A stretch of DNA of 16,937 bases from Paracoccaceae bacterium (GCA_007121055.1 SKMM01000128.1:1-16937); one strand, 5' to 3'. Counted from the stretch's first letter, positions 7,121 through 13,264 are shown. Notes: generated from the sequence alone by a model not told the origin. A program made the numbers and translations.

Positions 7121-7717
7121 TCATCCGTTGCGCGCGGCATCCCCTCCCGCAGGTGTCGTTCCGGCCGAGTCCGCGGCCACCAGCTCGCGGGCCTGTGCCA
7201 CCCAGTCGTCGCGGCTGGCCCGTCCCTTCAACCCTTCCAGATTCTCGTCACACCACGCAACATCTTCGTCGCGCCAGCCGGCGATCTGGGCCACACCACC
7301 TACACCTTTTTCCACCAGAACCATGGCGAGCTTTGGCCCTATGCCGCGGATGCGCTGCAGATCCTCCTTCGGATCGGCAGGCGCGGACGCAGCGGGCGTC
7401 TGCGCAGCGTCCGGTGCGGGAGCCGGCTCCGACGCCCCGGTCGGTTCAGGGGCCGGCTCGGGATGGACGGCGCGCGGCGTCGCGGCCGCCTGGGCCTGAA
7501 TCTTGGGGGGTGGCAGGTCACGGTTGAACAGAAGCAGGAACACCGCGCCCGTCACCAGAAAGACGAACCCCGCTGCAAACACCGCCTGCAGCAGGGTCCA
7601 GGCATCGCTGACGACCATCGCCCCGAAGGCGACGGTGGCGATGAGCGCGGCTGCAGCCCAGCAGGTCAGGGTCCACAGGAATTTCTGCCTGCGTGCTTCT
7701 TTCGATCTGGGCTGCAT
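7121..7717 (-). CDS. two-TM protein with C-terminal helix-hairpin-helix domain
   Basis: This 198-residue protein has a basic N-terminus, two predicted membrane helices (about 14-36 and 42-64), a Pro/Ala/Glu-rich linker (about 70-115) and a C-terminal domain. In that domain, DLQRIRGIGPKLAMVLVEKG (119-138) is a helix-hairpin-helix motif of the kind annotated as COG3743 or in DUF4332. Such domains usually touch nucleic acid, but in this family they may serve protein contacts. Frames of this kind occur in nuo operons of related bacteria; none has an assigned role that I know. The first 65 residues align without gaps to the preceding gene's product. The ATG follows a GGGAG site; 18 bases separate it from the upstream gene. 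Confidence 0.85.
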   Translation of the reverse strand: MQPRSKEARRQKFLWTLTCWAAAALIATVAFGAMVVSDAWTLLQAVFAAGFVFLVTGAVFLLLFNRDLPPPKIQAQAAATPRAVHPEPAPEPTGASEPAPAPDAAQTPAASAPADPKEDLQRIRGIGPKLAMVLVEKGVGGVAQIAGWRDEDVAWCDENLEGLKGRASRDDWVAQARELVAADSAGTTPAGGDAARNG

Positions 7718-7735
7718 CCGGTCTCCCGTGTTGGA

Positions 7736-8155
7736 TCAGTCGCTCTTGCCCCCCTCGGCCGGCTTGGCCTTGGGGGTGGATTTCGCCGGGGCCTCGGAAG
7801 CCTGCGCCGCGGCGGTGGCCTCGGCCACGGCCTCTGCCGGCGGCTCGGAGGCTTCCGGCGCGGTGGGCGCAGGCTGCTCAGTCGGGCCCTTCTTCACCGA
7901 CTCCGGCGCGGCGCGGCCGCGGGGGCTGGCCATGTCGGGCGGAAAGCTGCCGGCGAGCGGCGGGGTCGGGCGGGCGAACACGAAATAGTTGAAGACGCCC
8001 AGCACCAGGAAGGCCACCGCCGCCATCCAGATCGCCTGGATGATGTTCCAGCCGCCGAGTGTCAGCAGCAGCACGAACACCAGCGCCGCGAAGCCCGCCG
8101 CCGCGCCCCAGCTCAAAATCTGGGCTTCGAAACTTGCCTTTTTCTTCGTCGCCAT
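7736..8155 (-). CDS. two-TM protein with Ala/Pro/Glu-rich tail
   Basis: The 139-residue product begins MATKKKASFEAQ and has two membrane helices (about 14-34 and 39-60). It ends in a low-complexity Ala/Pro/Glu/Lys tail of about 75 residues that is probably disordered and cytoplasmic. I do not recognise a named family. Its membrane part resembles that of the next gene: conserved W16, W36, QA at 40-41, FLV at 49-51 and FxR at 60-62, with PP just after. The two therefore look like a tandem duplication, this copy lacking the HhH domain. A GGGAG ribosome site lies seven bases before the ATG. It is separated from nuoE by 130 bases of non-coding DNA. Confidence 0.8.
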   Translation of the reverse strand: MATKKKASFEAQILSWGAAAGFAALVFVLLLTLGGWNIIQAIWMAAVAFLVLGVFNYFVFARPTPPLAGSFPPDMASPRGRAAPESVKKGPTEQPAPTAPEASEPPAEAVAEATAAAQASEAPAKSTPKAKPAEGGKSD

Positions 8156-8285
8156 GGTCGTTCTCCCAGTCTTGGTTGACGCAAAGGTTGCCGCTGCAAT
8201 GTAACGCGTCGCGGCGCCGCTGTCTCGTGCGGTTTACACCTTCGCTGTCCACCGGGGCCGGTGCCGGACGCCCCCATCTCCCGAC
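8156..8285. other. non-coding gap between nuoE and the two-TM protein gene
   Basis: No convincing gene is present in these 130 bases. The gap holds the self-complementary GCGGCGCCGC and the sequence GTTTACACC (8232-8240), which recurs in the nuoG-nuoH gap in the opposite orientation. I see no good promoter or U-tract terminator. It could mark an RNA-processing point or a weak internal promoter, but nothing here proves either. Confidence 0.4.
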
Positions 8286-8978
8286 CTATCCCTTGGCGGT
8301 TTCGGTTCCGTCGATGCGCTTGACCGTGTCGCCAAGGCGCAGCGCGAGGTCCACCGAGGCGTTGTGTGGCTGCCGCTCGGCGCCCTCGGTCTCGAGGCTG
8401 GTGAGCCCTTCGGCAGGTTCGCTGGCAAAGCGGCCGTTCTGGGGGCCCGGCGGCGGCACCCGGCCAGCGGCCAGTTCGTCGAGGATCCAGCCCAGCTTCT
8501 CGGCCGTCAGGTCCTCGTAATAGTCCTTGCCAATCTGGGCCATGGGCGCATTCGAGCAGGCGCCGAGGCACTCCACCTCCTCCCAGCTGAACTTGCCGTC
8601 GGCCGAGAGGGTGTGGGGGCGCTTGGCGATGCGCTCCTTGCAGACGGCCACCAGATCCTCGGCGCCGCAGAGCATGCAGGGCGTGGTGCCGCAGACCTGC
8701 ACATTGGCCACCGACCCCACCGGGGCGAGCTGGAACATGAAGTAGAAGGTCGCAACCTCCAGCGCCCGGATGTAGGCCAGTCCCAGCATGCCTGCGACAT
8801 ACTCGATGGCGGGCCTCGTCAGCCAGCCCTCCTGCTCCTGCGCACGCCACAACAGCGGGATGATGGCGCTGGCCTGCCGACCGTCGGGAAACTTGGCGAT
8901 CTGCGCCTCCGCCCAGGCCTGGTTGGCCGGGGTGAAGGCAAAGCTGTCGGGCTGGTCGGGGTGGAGGCGGCGCAGCAT
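8286..8978 (-). CDS. nuoE: NADH-quinone oxidoreductase subunit E (24 kDa type)
   Basis: NuoE (Nqo2/NDUFV2) is the thioredoxin-fold partner of NuoF that holds the 2Fe-2S cluster N1a. Ligands are C96 and C101 (CGTTPC) with C137 and C141 (CLGAC). The 230-residue protein includes a C-terminal extension of about 55 residues beyond the core (from about residue 175). This tail is typical of alphaproteobacterial NuoE and rich in Glu, Gly and Pro. The ATG at 8978 shares one base with the stop of the upstream exported protein gene (TGATG), and its ribosome site is weak, so translation may be coupled. A longer frame upstream would run through nuoD and is out of phase with known N-termini. Confidence 0.97.
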   Translation of the reverse strand: MLRRLHPDQPDSFAFTPANQAWAEAQIAKFPDGRQASAIIPLLWRAQEQEGWLTRPAIEYVAGMLGLAYIRALEVATFYFMFQLAPVGSVANVQVCGTTPCMLCGAEDLVAVCKERIAKRPHTLSADGKFSWEEVECLGACSNAPMAQIGKDYYEDLTAEKLGWILDELAAGRVPPPGPQNGRFASEPAEGLTSLETEGAERQPHNASVDLALRLGDTVKRIDGTETAKG

Positions 8979-9250
8979 CAGGTGCACGGCCCCGTCGTAA
9001 GCCGCAAGCCTTCCATGGAGGAGGGTACCTCGGCCCGGCCGCTGGCCAGCAGAACCTCGACGATCTCCGCAAGCTTGGCATCGGAAAACCCGGTGGCCTC
9101 CTCGACCGCAAGCGCGTGGGCGTCGGTCTGAACCTCGCATCCCACGGCCTCCACGGCGGCGATGAAGCGCTCGATCTCCGATTCGGTCGGCTGGGCCGCC
9201 AGGGGCGTGGCCACTGCGACCAGACCCGCGGCCAGAAGATACTGTCTCAT
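8978..9250 (-). CDS. small exported two-cysteine protein between nuoD and nuoE
   Basis: The 90-residue product opens with a clear signal peptide: MRQ, then a hydrophobic run, then PLAAQ, with likely cleavage near residue 19. The mature part of about 70 residues is acidic and probably helical. It has exactly two cysteines, C38 and C89, the second one residue from the end, so a disulfide is possible. I recognise no family. The ATG overlaps the nuoD stop by four bases (ATGA) and the stop overlaps the nuoE start by one base, so both ends are locked into the operon. An exported protein is unexpected between genes for two cytoplasmic-arm subunits. Confidence 0.8.
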   Translation of the reverse strand: MRQYLLAAGLVAVATPLAAQPTESEIERFIAAVEAVGCEVQTDAHALAVEEATGFSDAKLAEIVEVLLASGRAEVPSSMEGLRLTTGPCT

Positions 9251-10470
9251 CGGTCAATCTCTCCGAACACGACATCCATGGTGCCGATGATGGCGGCGAC
9301 GTCGGCCAGCTGGTGGCCCTTGCAGACATGGTCCATCGCCTGAAGGTGCAGATAGCCCGGCGCACGGATCTTGGCGCGGTAGGGTTTGTTGGTGCCGTCG
9401 CCCACCAGATAGACGCCGAACTCGCCCTTGGGTGCCTCCACCGCGGCATAGACCTCGCCCTCGGGTACGTGGAAGCCCTCGGTATAGAGCTTGAAGTGGT
9501 GGATGAGCGCCTCCATCGAGGTCTTCATCTCGGACCGCCGGGGCGGCGTGATCTTGCCCCGCGCCAGCACGTCACCGGGGGTGGCGCGCAGCTTGGCGAT
9601 GCACTGGCGCATGATCTTGAGGCTCTCGTACATCTCGGCCATGCGGCAGAGGTAGCGGTCGTAACAATCCCCGTTCTTGCCCACCGGGATCTGGAAGTCG
9701 AACTCGTCATAGCACTCGTAGGGCTGCGCGCGCCGCAGATCCCACGCCAGCCCCGAGCCCCGCGCCATCACGCCCGAAAAACCCCAGTCGAGGATCTCCT
9801 GCTCGCTGACCACACCGATGTCGCAGTTGCGTTGCTTGAAGATGCGATTCTCGTTCAGCAGGCTCGCGATGTCCTCGAGCACCTTGGGGAAGGAATCCAT
9901 CCAGGCTTCGATGTCGTCAAGCAGGCCGTCGGGCAGGTCCTGATGCACGCCGCCGGGGCGGAAATAGGCCGCGTGCAGGCGTGCCCCGCAGGCGCGCTCG
10001 CAGAATACCATCAGCTTCTCGCGCTCCTCGAAGCCCCACAGCGGCGGGGTCAGCGCACCCACATCCATGGCCTGGGTGGTGACGTTCAGAAGGTGGTTCA
10101 GGATGCGCCCGATCTCGCAGAACAGCACCCGCAGCAGCGAGGCGCGGCGCGGCACCTCCACCCCGGTCAGCTTCTCGATGGCCAGGCACCAGGCATGCTC
10201 CTGATTCATCGGCGCGACGTAATCGAGCCGGTCGAAATAGGGCAGGTTCTGCAGGTAGGTGCGGCTTTCCATCAGCTTTTCGGTGCCGCGGTGGAGCAGG
10301 CCGATATGCGGGTCGCAGCGCTCCACGATCTCGCCGTCCAGCTCCAGCACCAGCCGCAGCACCCCGTGCGCCGCCGGGTGCTGGGGGCCGAAGTTCAGGT
10401 TGAAGTTGCGTATCTTCTGCTCCTTGGTGATCACGTCACCGCGGGCGTCGCGCAGAACGTCTCCGTCCAT
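9247..10470 (-). CDS. nuoD: NADH-quinone oxidoreductase subunit D (49 kDa type)
   Basis: NuoD (Nqo4/NDUFS2) forms the quinone headgroup site next to cluster N2. It has 407 residues. The beta-hairpin GPQHPAAHG (28-36) contains H35, the equivalent of the quinone-site histidine. RLDYV at 81-85 contains Y84, the equivalent of the quinone-binding tyrosine, and HIGLLHRGTEKL lies at 55-66. The [NiFe]-hydrogenase-like cysteines are absent, as expected. It is a separate gene, not the NuoCD fusion of E. coli. The ATG lies immediately after the TAG of the small membrane protein gene, with no gap. Confidence 0.98.
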   Translation of the reverse strand: MDGDVLRDARGDVITKEQKIRNFNLNFGPQHPAAHGVLRLVLELDGEIVERCDPHIGLLHRGTEKLMESRTYLQNLPYFDRLDYVAPMNQEHAWCLAIEKLTGVEVPRRASLLRVLFCEIGRILNHLLNVTTQAMDVGALTPPLWGFEEREKLMVFCERACGARLHAAYFRPGGVHQDLPDGLLDDIEAWMDSFPKVLEDIASLLNENRIFKQRNCDIGVVSEQEILDWGFSGVMARGSGLAWDLRRAQPYECYDEFDFQIPVGKNGDCYDRYLCRMAEMYESLKIMRQCIAKLRATPGDVLARGKITPPRRSEMKTSMEALIHHFKLYTEGFHVPEGEVYAAVEAPKGEFGVYLVGDGTNKPYRAKIRAPGYLHLQAMDHVCKGHQLADVAAIIGTMDVVFGEIDR

Positions 10471-10662
10471 CTACTCGCTCCTTCCCTCCATTCGGCCCTT
10501 CAGCCGGTCGATGCGGCCCGCCATCACCCACAGCAGCACGATCAGACCCAGCGGGATGATCACCACCAGCGCCCAATACGGGTTGAGGTCGAACAGCGGC
10601 AGCATCCGCATCAGCGGGATCACCGTCAGCACCGCGAGCGCAATGAAGATCACGGCCTCCAT
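10471..10662 (-). CDS. small two-TM protein between nuoC and nuoD
   Basis: The 63-residue product (MEAVIFIALAVLTVIPLMRM...) has two membrane helices, about residues 2-19 and 28-48, and a basic, charged tail with RIDRLKGRMEGR. I recognise no family. The ATG at 10662 shares its first base with the nuoC stop (TGATG). A GTG three bases upstream would give a GTGA overlap instead, and both sit behind AAGAAGGG. The stop abuts the nuoD ATG directly. The exact fit between nuoC and nuoD, with coding-like codon use, supports a real gene. A role in complex I is only inferred from position. Confidence 0.78.
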   Translation of the reverse strand: MEAVIFIALAVLTVIPLMRMLPLFDLNPYWALVVIIPLGLIVLLWVMAGRIDRLKGRMEGRSE

Positions 10663-11300
10663 CACTGCGCGCCCTTCTTCTCGTCCCCGGGCAGGATGTA
10701 GTCCGCGCCCTCCCAGGGGCTCATGAAATCGAATTGCCGGTATTCCTGGGTCAGCTGCACGGGCTCGTAGACCACCCGCTTGAGCCCCTCGTCATAGCGG
10801 ACCTCGGTGTAGCCGGTGGTGGGGAAATCCTTGCGCAGCGGATGGCCGCGGAAGCCGTAGTCGGTGAGGATGCGCCGCAGGTCCGGGTGGCCGGAGAACA
10901 GGATGCCGAACATGTCGAACACCTCGCGCTCGAACCAGCCGGCGCAGGGGTGCAGCTCGACGATGGAGGGCACCATTTCATCCTCGCGCACCGCCGCCTT
11001 GAGCCGGATGCGGTGGTTCTGCCACATCGACAGGAAGTGATAGACCACGTCGAAGCGCTTCGGCCGATCCGGGTGGTCCACGGCGGTGATGTCCACAAGC
11101 GTGGTAAAGTTGCAGGCCGGATCCTCCTTGAGGTACCGCACAAGACCACGCAGGGCGGTCGGGTCCACCCGCAGGGTCAGCTCGCCGCGGCCGATGCGAT
11201 GGTCCACAATCGCAGCCGCTTGACGCAGCAGGATCTGCTCGACCAGTTCCTCAAGCGCGTCGGTGGATCCCATGGCAGGGGCAAAGATGTCGTCGGCCAT
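10662..11300 (-). CDS. nuoC: NADH-quinone oxidoreductase subunit C (30 kDa type)
   Basis: NuoC (Nqo5/NDUFS3) is a structural subunit of the connecting module, binding NuoD. The 212-residue protein carries the family signature at 121-160, GWFEREVFDMFGILFSGHPD followed by LRRILTDYGFRGHPLRKDFP. The upstream half has the usual alpha/beta domain. I set the start at ATG 11300 (MADDIFAPAM), which follows GAGAGG at seven bases. A longer frame to 11513 would run inside nuoB. The gene begins 46 bases after nuoB. Its end overlaps the start of the small membrane protein gene by one base. Confidence 0.97.
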   Translation of the reverse strand: MADDIFAPAMGSTDALEELVEQILLRQAAAIVDHRIGRGELTLRVDPTALRGLVRYLKEDPACNFTTLVDITAVDHPDRPKRFDVVYHFLSMWQNHRIRLKAAVREDEMVPSIVELHPCAGWFEREVFDMFGILFSGHPDLRRILTDYGFRGHPLRKDFPTTGYTEVRYDEGLKRVVYEPVQLTQEYRQFDFMSPWEGADYILPGDEKKGAQ

Positions 11301-11346
11301 TGCGGTGCCTCTCGGGTCGCGTGCCTCGGGGTCGGGCGGCGGCGCG

Positions 11347-11880
11347 TCAGCGCACCAGCGTGCCAGTGCGCCGGATCTTCCGCTGCAGCTGCAGGATACC
11401 ATAGAGCAGCGCCTCGGCCGTGGGTGGGCAGCCGGGCACGTAGATGTCCACCGGAACGATCCGGTCGCAGCCGCGCACCACGGAGTAGCTGTAGTGATAG
11501 TAGCCGCCCCCATTGGCGCAGGAGCCCATTGAGATCACGTAGCGCGGCTCGGGCATCTGGTCGTAGACCTTGCGCAGCGCCGGCGCCATCTTGTTGGTCA
11601 GGGTTCCCGCGACGATCATCAGGTCCGACTGGCGCGGCGAGGCGCGCGGCGCCGTGCCATAGCGCTCCACGTCATAGCGCGGCATGGCGACATGCATCAT
11701 CTCGACCGCGCAGCAGGCGAGGCCGAAGGTCATCCAGTGCAAAGACCCGTTGCGGGCCCAGTTGATGACGTCCTCGAACGAGGTCAGCAGGAAGCCCTTG
11801 TCCTGCAGTTCCTTGTTAAGCGCCTGGGTCGTGACCTCGCGGTCAGGCCCCGCGTCATAGGCGGCGGTGCTCACTCCCAT
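11347..11880 (-). CDS. nuoB: NADH-quinone oxidoreductase subunit B (PSST type, cluster N2)
   Basis: NuoB (Nqo6/NDUFS7) holds the terminal cluster N2, which reduces quinone. N2 ligands are visible at C56, C57, C121 and C151 in LACCAVE, GSCANGGG and PGCPP. The product is 177 residues from ATG 11880. That start overlaps the nuoA stop by ten bases and sits behind GGGGG within the nuoA C-terminal codons. An in-frame ATG at 11901 would add seven residues (MEEGGHG) but overlaps nuoA further, with a poorer ribosome site. The conserved Arg-rich stretch around residues 68-83 (PRYDVERYGTAPRASPR) is intact. Confidence 0.97.
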   Translation of the reverse strand: MGVSTAAYDAGPDREVTTQALNKELQDKGFLLTSFEDVINWARNGSLHWMTFGLACCAVEMMHVAMPRYDVERYGTAPRASPRQSDLMIVAGTLTNKMAPALRKVYDQMPEPRYVISMGSCANGGGYYHYSYSVVRGCDRIVPVDIYVPGCPPTAEALLYGILQLQRKIRRTGTLVR

Positions 11881-12236
11881 TCCATGGCCCCCTTCTTCCA
11901 TTCATAGGCGAACCCGGCGGTCAGGACGAAAAGGAAGACCATCATCGACCAGAACGCAGTCATGGACAGCTCGCCGAAGGCCACAGCCCAGGGGAACAGG
12001 AAGGCGACCTCAAGATCGAAGATGATGAACAGGATCGCCACGAGATAGAAGCGCACGTCGAACTTCATCCGGGCGTCGTCGAAGGCGTTGAAGCCGCACT
12101 CATAGGCCGACACCTTTTCCGGGTCGGGGCGGCGGATCGCGACCACCAGCGCCGACAGAAGCAGGATCAGCCCGAAGCCCACCGCCACCCCGAGGAAGAT
12201 CAGGATCGGCAGGTATTCCCTCAGCAGGTCATCCAA
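11871..12236 (-). CDS. nuoA: NADH-quinone oxidoreductase subunit A, TTG start
   Basis: NuoA (Nqo7/ND3) is a three-helix membrane subunit. The 121-residue product has helices near 9-34, 62-84 and 91-111. Its signature loop YECGFNAFDDARMKFDVRFY (45-64) contains C47, equivalent to the active/deactive switch cysteine of ND3, and FDLEVAFLFPWA follows at 73-84. The frame has no ATG near the family N-terminus. The TTG at 12236 (MDDLLREYLPILIF) follows GGAGGAA by six bases and gives the standard length. A second in-frame TTG at 12275 adds 13 untypical residues. It is the first gene of the operon. Confidence 0.95.
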   Translation of the reverse strand: MDDLLREYLPILIFLGVAVGFGLILLLSALVVAIRRPDPEKVSAYECGFNAFDDARMKFDVRFYLVAILFIIFDLEVAFLFPWAVAFGELSMTAFWSMMVFLFVLTAGFAYEWKKGAMEWE

Positions 12237-12249
12237 GTTCGGTTCCTCC
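12237..12249 (-). promoter_or_regulatory. ribosome binding site that fixes the nuoA TTG start
   Basis: GGAGGAA at 12249-12243 on the minus strand is a near-perfect Shine-Dalgarno sequence, six bases before the TTG codon of nuoA. It decides the start against the in-frame TTG at 12275, which has no such sequence, and would compensate for the weak initiator codon. Confidence 0.8.
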
Positions 12250-12263
12250 GGCCGGCGTCGTTT

Positions 12264-12364
12264 GCAGTGCGCCAAGCTTGATCAAAGGTAGTGCCTCCCC
12301 CCCCGCCCGGTCAACAGACGGCTCCGGCAGAAGGGCTGGGCGCGTCGCTTCCACGCAGTGCGCC
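12264..12364. repeat. 10-bp direct repeat GCAGTGCGCC flanking the putative nuo promoter
   Basis: GCAGTGCGCC occurs at 12264-12273 and again at 12355-12364, 91 bases apart. The copies lie on either side of the putative -35/-10 region, one near the transcript start and one upstream. It could be a paired regulator site or chance in GC-rich DNA. Confidence 0.35.
12285..12314 (-). promoter_or_regulatory. possible nuo operon promoter
   Basis: On the minus strand, TTGACC (12314-12309) matches five of six bases of a sigma-70 type -35 box. It is followed after 18 bases by TACCTT (12290-12285), a weak -10. Transcription would start near 12278, giving a leader of about 40 bases before nuoA. The spacer contains a run of eight G. 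The -10 is poor, so this is only the best candidate seen in the 242-base leader. Confidence 0.3.
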
Positions 12365-12368
12365 CCCT

Positions 12369-12388
12369 TTGTATGCATTGGCACACAA
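12369..12388. promoter_or_regulatory. operator-like inverted repeat in the nuo leader
   Basis: TTGTATGC-ATTG-GCACACAA is a 20-base inverted repeat with eight-base arms matching at seven positions. It lies about 55 bases upstream of the putative -35 and about 140 bases upstream of nuoA. This shape is typical of a dimeric helix-turn-helix regulator site. No regulator is identifiable in the window. Confidence 0.4.
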
Positions 12389-12391
12389 GTT

Positions 12392-12414
12392 GGATGCGGC
12401 GGACTGTCGCATCC
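12392..12414. terminator. stem-loop downstream of the enoyl-CoA hydratase gene
   Basis: GGATGCG (12392-12398) and CGCATCC (12408-12414) form a seven-base-pair perfect stem with a nine-base loop, 65 bases past the stop of the enoyl-CoA hydratase gene. No U-tract follows on either strand, so it is at best a weak terminator or an mRNA-stabilising hairpin. It may instead be a second regulator site beside the adjacent inverted repeat. Confidence 0.25.
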
Positions 12415-12478
12415 CGGCCGAACGGGGATACCAAGCACCTGACGGTCAATCGAAAAGCCGGTGGGCGGTTAGGCGGGG

Positions 12479-13264
12479 TCAGCGCACCGCCCAGGCGGGC
12501 GGGCGGCGCTCGAAGAAGGCGGCGATTCCCTCGGCGCTCTCGGGGCTTTCCCAGCGGCGCACCAGCGCCTCGATGGTCTCGGCGATCACCGCGTCGTCGA
12601 TGGGTGGGGCAAGGCGGTGTACCAGCGCCTTGGCCTCGTCCACCGCGCCGGGGGCGGTGGCGAGATAGGGCGCCACCTCGGCCTCCACTGCGGCGTCCAG
12701 CGTGTCGGAGGGCACCGCCTGTGCCAGCAGCCCGAGGCCCACCGCCTCCTCGGCGGTGAAGCGGCGGGCGGACATGAACACCCGCCGCGCCTTGGCGGCA
12801 CCCATGCAGGCCACCACGTAAGGCCCAATCGTGGCGGGGATCAGCCCCAGCCGCGTCTCGGTCAGGCCCAGCTTGGCGCCGGCCACGCCCACCGCCACGT
12901 CGCACACCGAGATCAGGCCCACGCCGCCACCGAAGGCCTGTCCCTGCACCCGCCCGATCAGCGGCTTGGGCAGGCGGTTGAGCGCGCCCAGCATCTCGGC
13001 CAGCTTGCGCGCCTCGCGGGCTCGGGTGGCCGGGTCGGCCGCCATCTGCGCCTTCATCCAGCCCAGATCGCCGCCGGCACAGAAGCTTTCGCCGGCGCCG
13101 GTCAGGACCACCGCGCGCACCGCCGGGTTACGGCCCAACTGCCCGGCGGCCTCGGCCAGCTCGGCGATCATCTCGGCCGACATGGCATTGTGCTTGTCCG
13201 GCCGGTCGAGCGTGAGGGTCGTCACGCCCCGGTCGTCGGTCTGCAGCCGGATGGTGCTGAACAT
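12479..13264 (-). CDS. enoyl-CoA hydratase/isomerase family protein, LiuC (methylglutaconyl-CoA hydratase) like
   Basis: A 261-residue crotonase-fold enzyme. The oxyanion-hole segments are CAGGDLGWM (62-70) and GQAFGGGVGLISVCD (108-122). The first catalytic Glu of classic enoyl-CoA hydratase is replaced by Gly at 116, while the second is present as E136 in LTETRLGLIP. The combination FGGGVGLI...ETRLGLIPATIGPYV is the pattern I associate with LiuC and AtuE (hydration of methylglutaconyl-CoA or carboxygeranoyl-CoA in leucine and isoprenoid breakdown). The exact substrate is inferred. A GGGAG site precedes ATG 13264. The gene lies 24 bases after the dehydrogenase gene and probably shares its transcript; the rest of a liu cluster is not in the window. 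Confidence 0.9.
   Translation of the reverse strand: MFSTIRLQTDDRGVTTLTLDRPDKHNAMSAEMIAELAEAAGQLGRNPAVRAVVLTGAGESFCAGGDLGWMKAQMAADPATRAREARKLAEMLGALNRLPKPLIGRVQGQAFGGGVGLISVCDVAVGVAGAKLGLTETRLGLIPATIGPYVVACMGAAKARRVFMSARRFTAEEAVGLGLLAQAVPSDTLDAAVEAEVAPYLATAPGAVDEAKALVHRLAPPIDDAVIAETIEALVRRWESPESAEGIAAFFERRPPAWAVR

Noticed and set aside
6791..8179. Plus-strand open frame of 462 codons
   Set aside because: It is antisense to the DUF5337-like, HhH and two-TM genes, which have ribosome sites and membrane helices on the minus strand.
9313..10701. Plus-strand open frame of 462 codons
   Set aside because: It is antisense to nuoD and the small membrane protein gene; the product is His/Gln-rich shadow sequence.
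12275..12284. FNR-like site (TTGAT/ATCAA) before nuoA
   Set aside because: The bases read TTGATCAA without the four-base spacer that an FNR box needs, so it is only a short palindrome.
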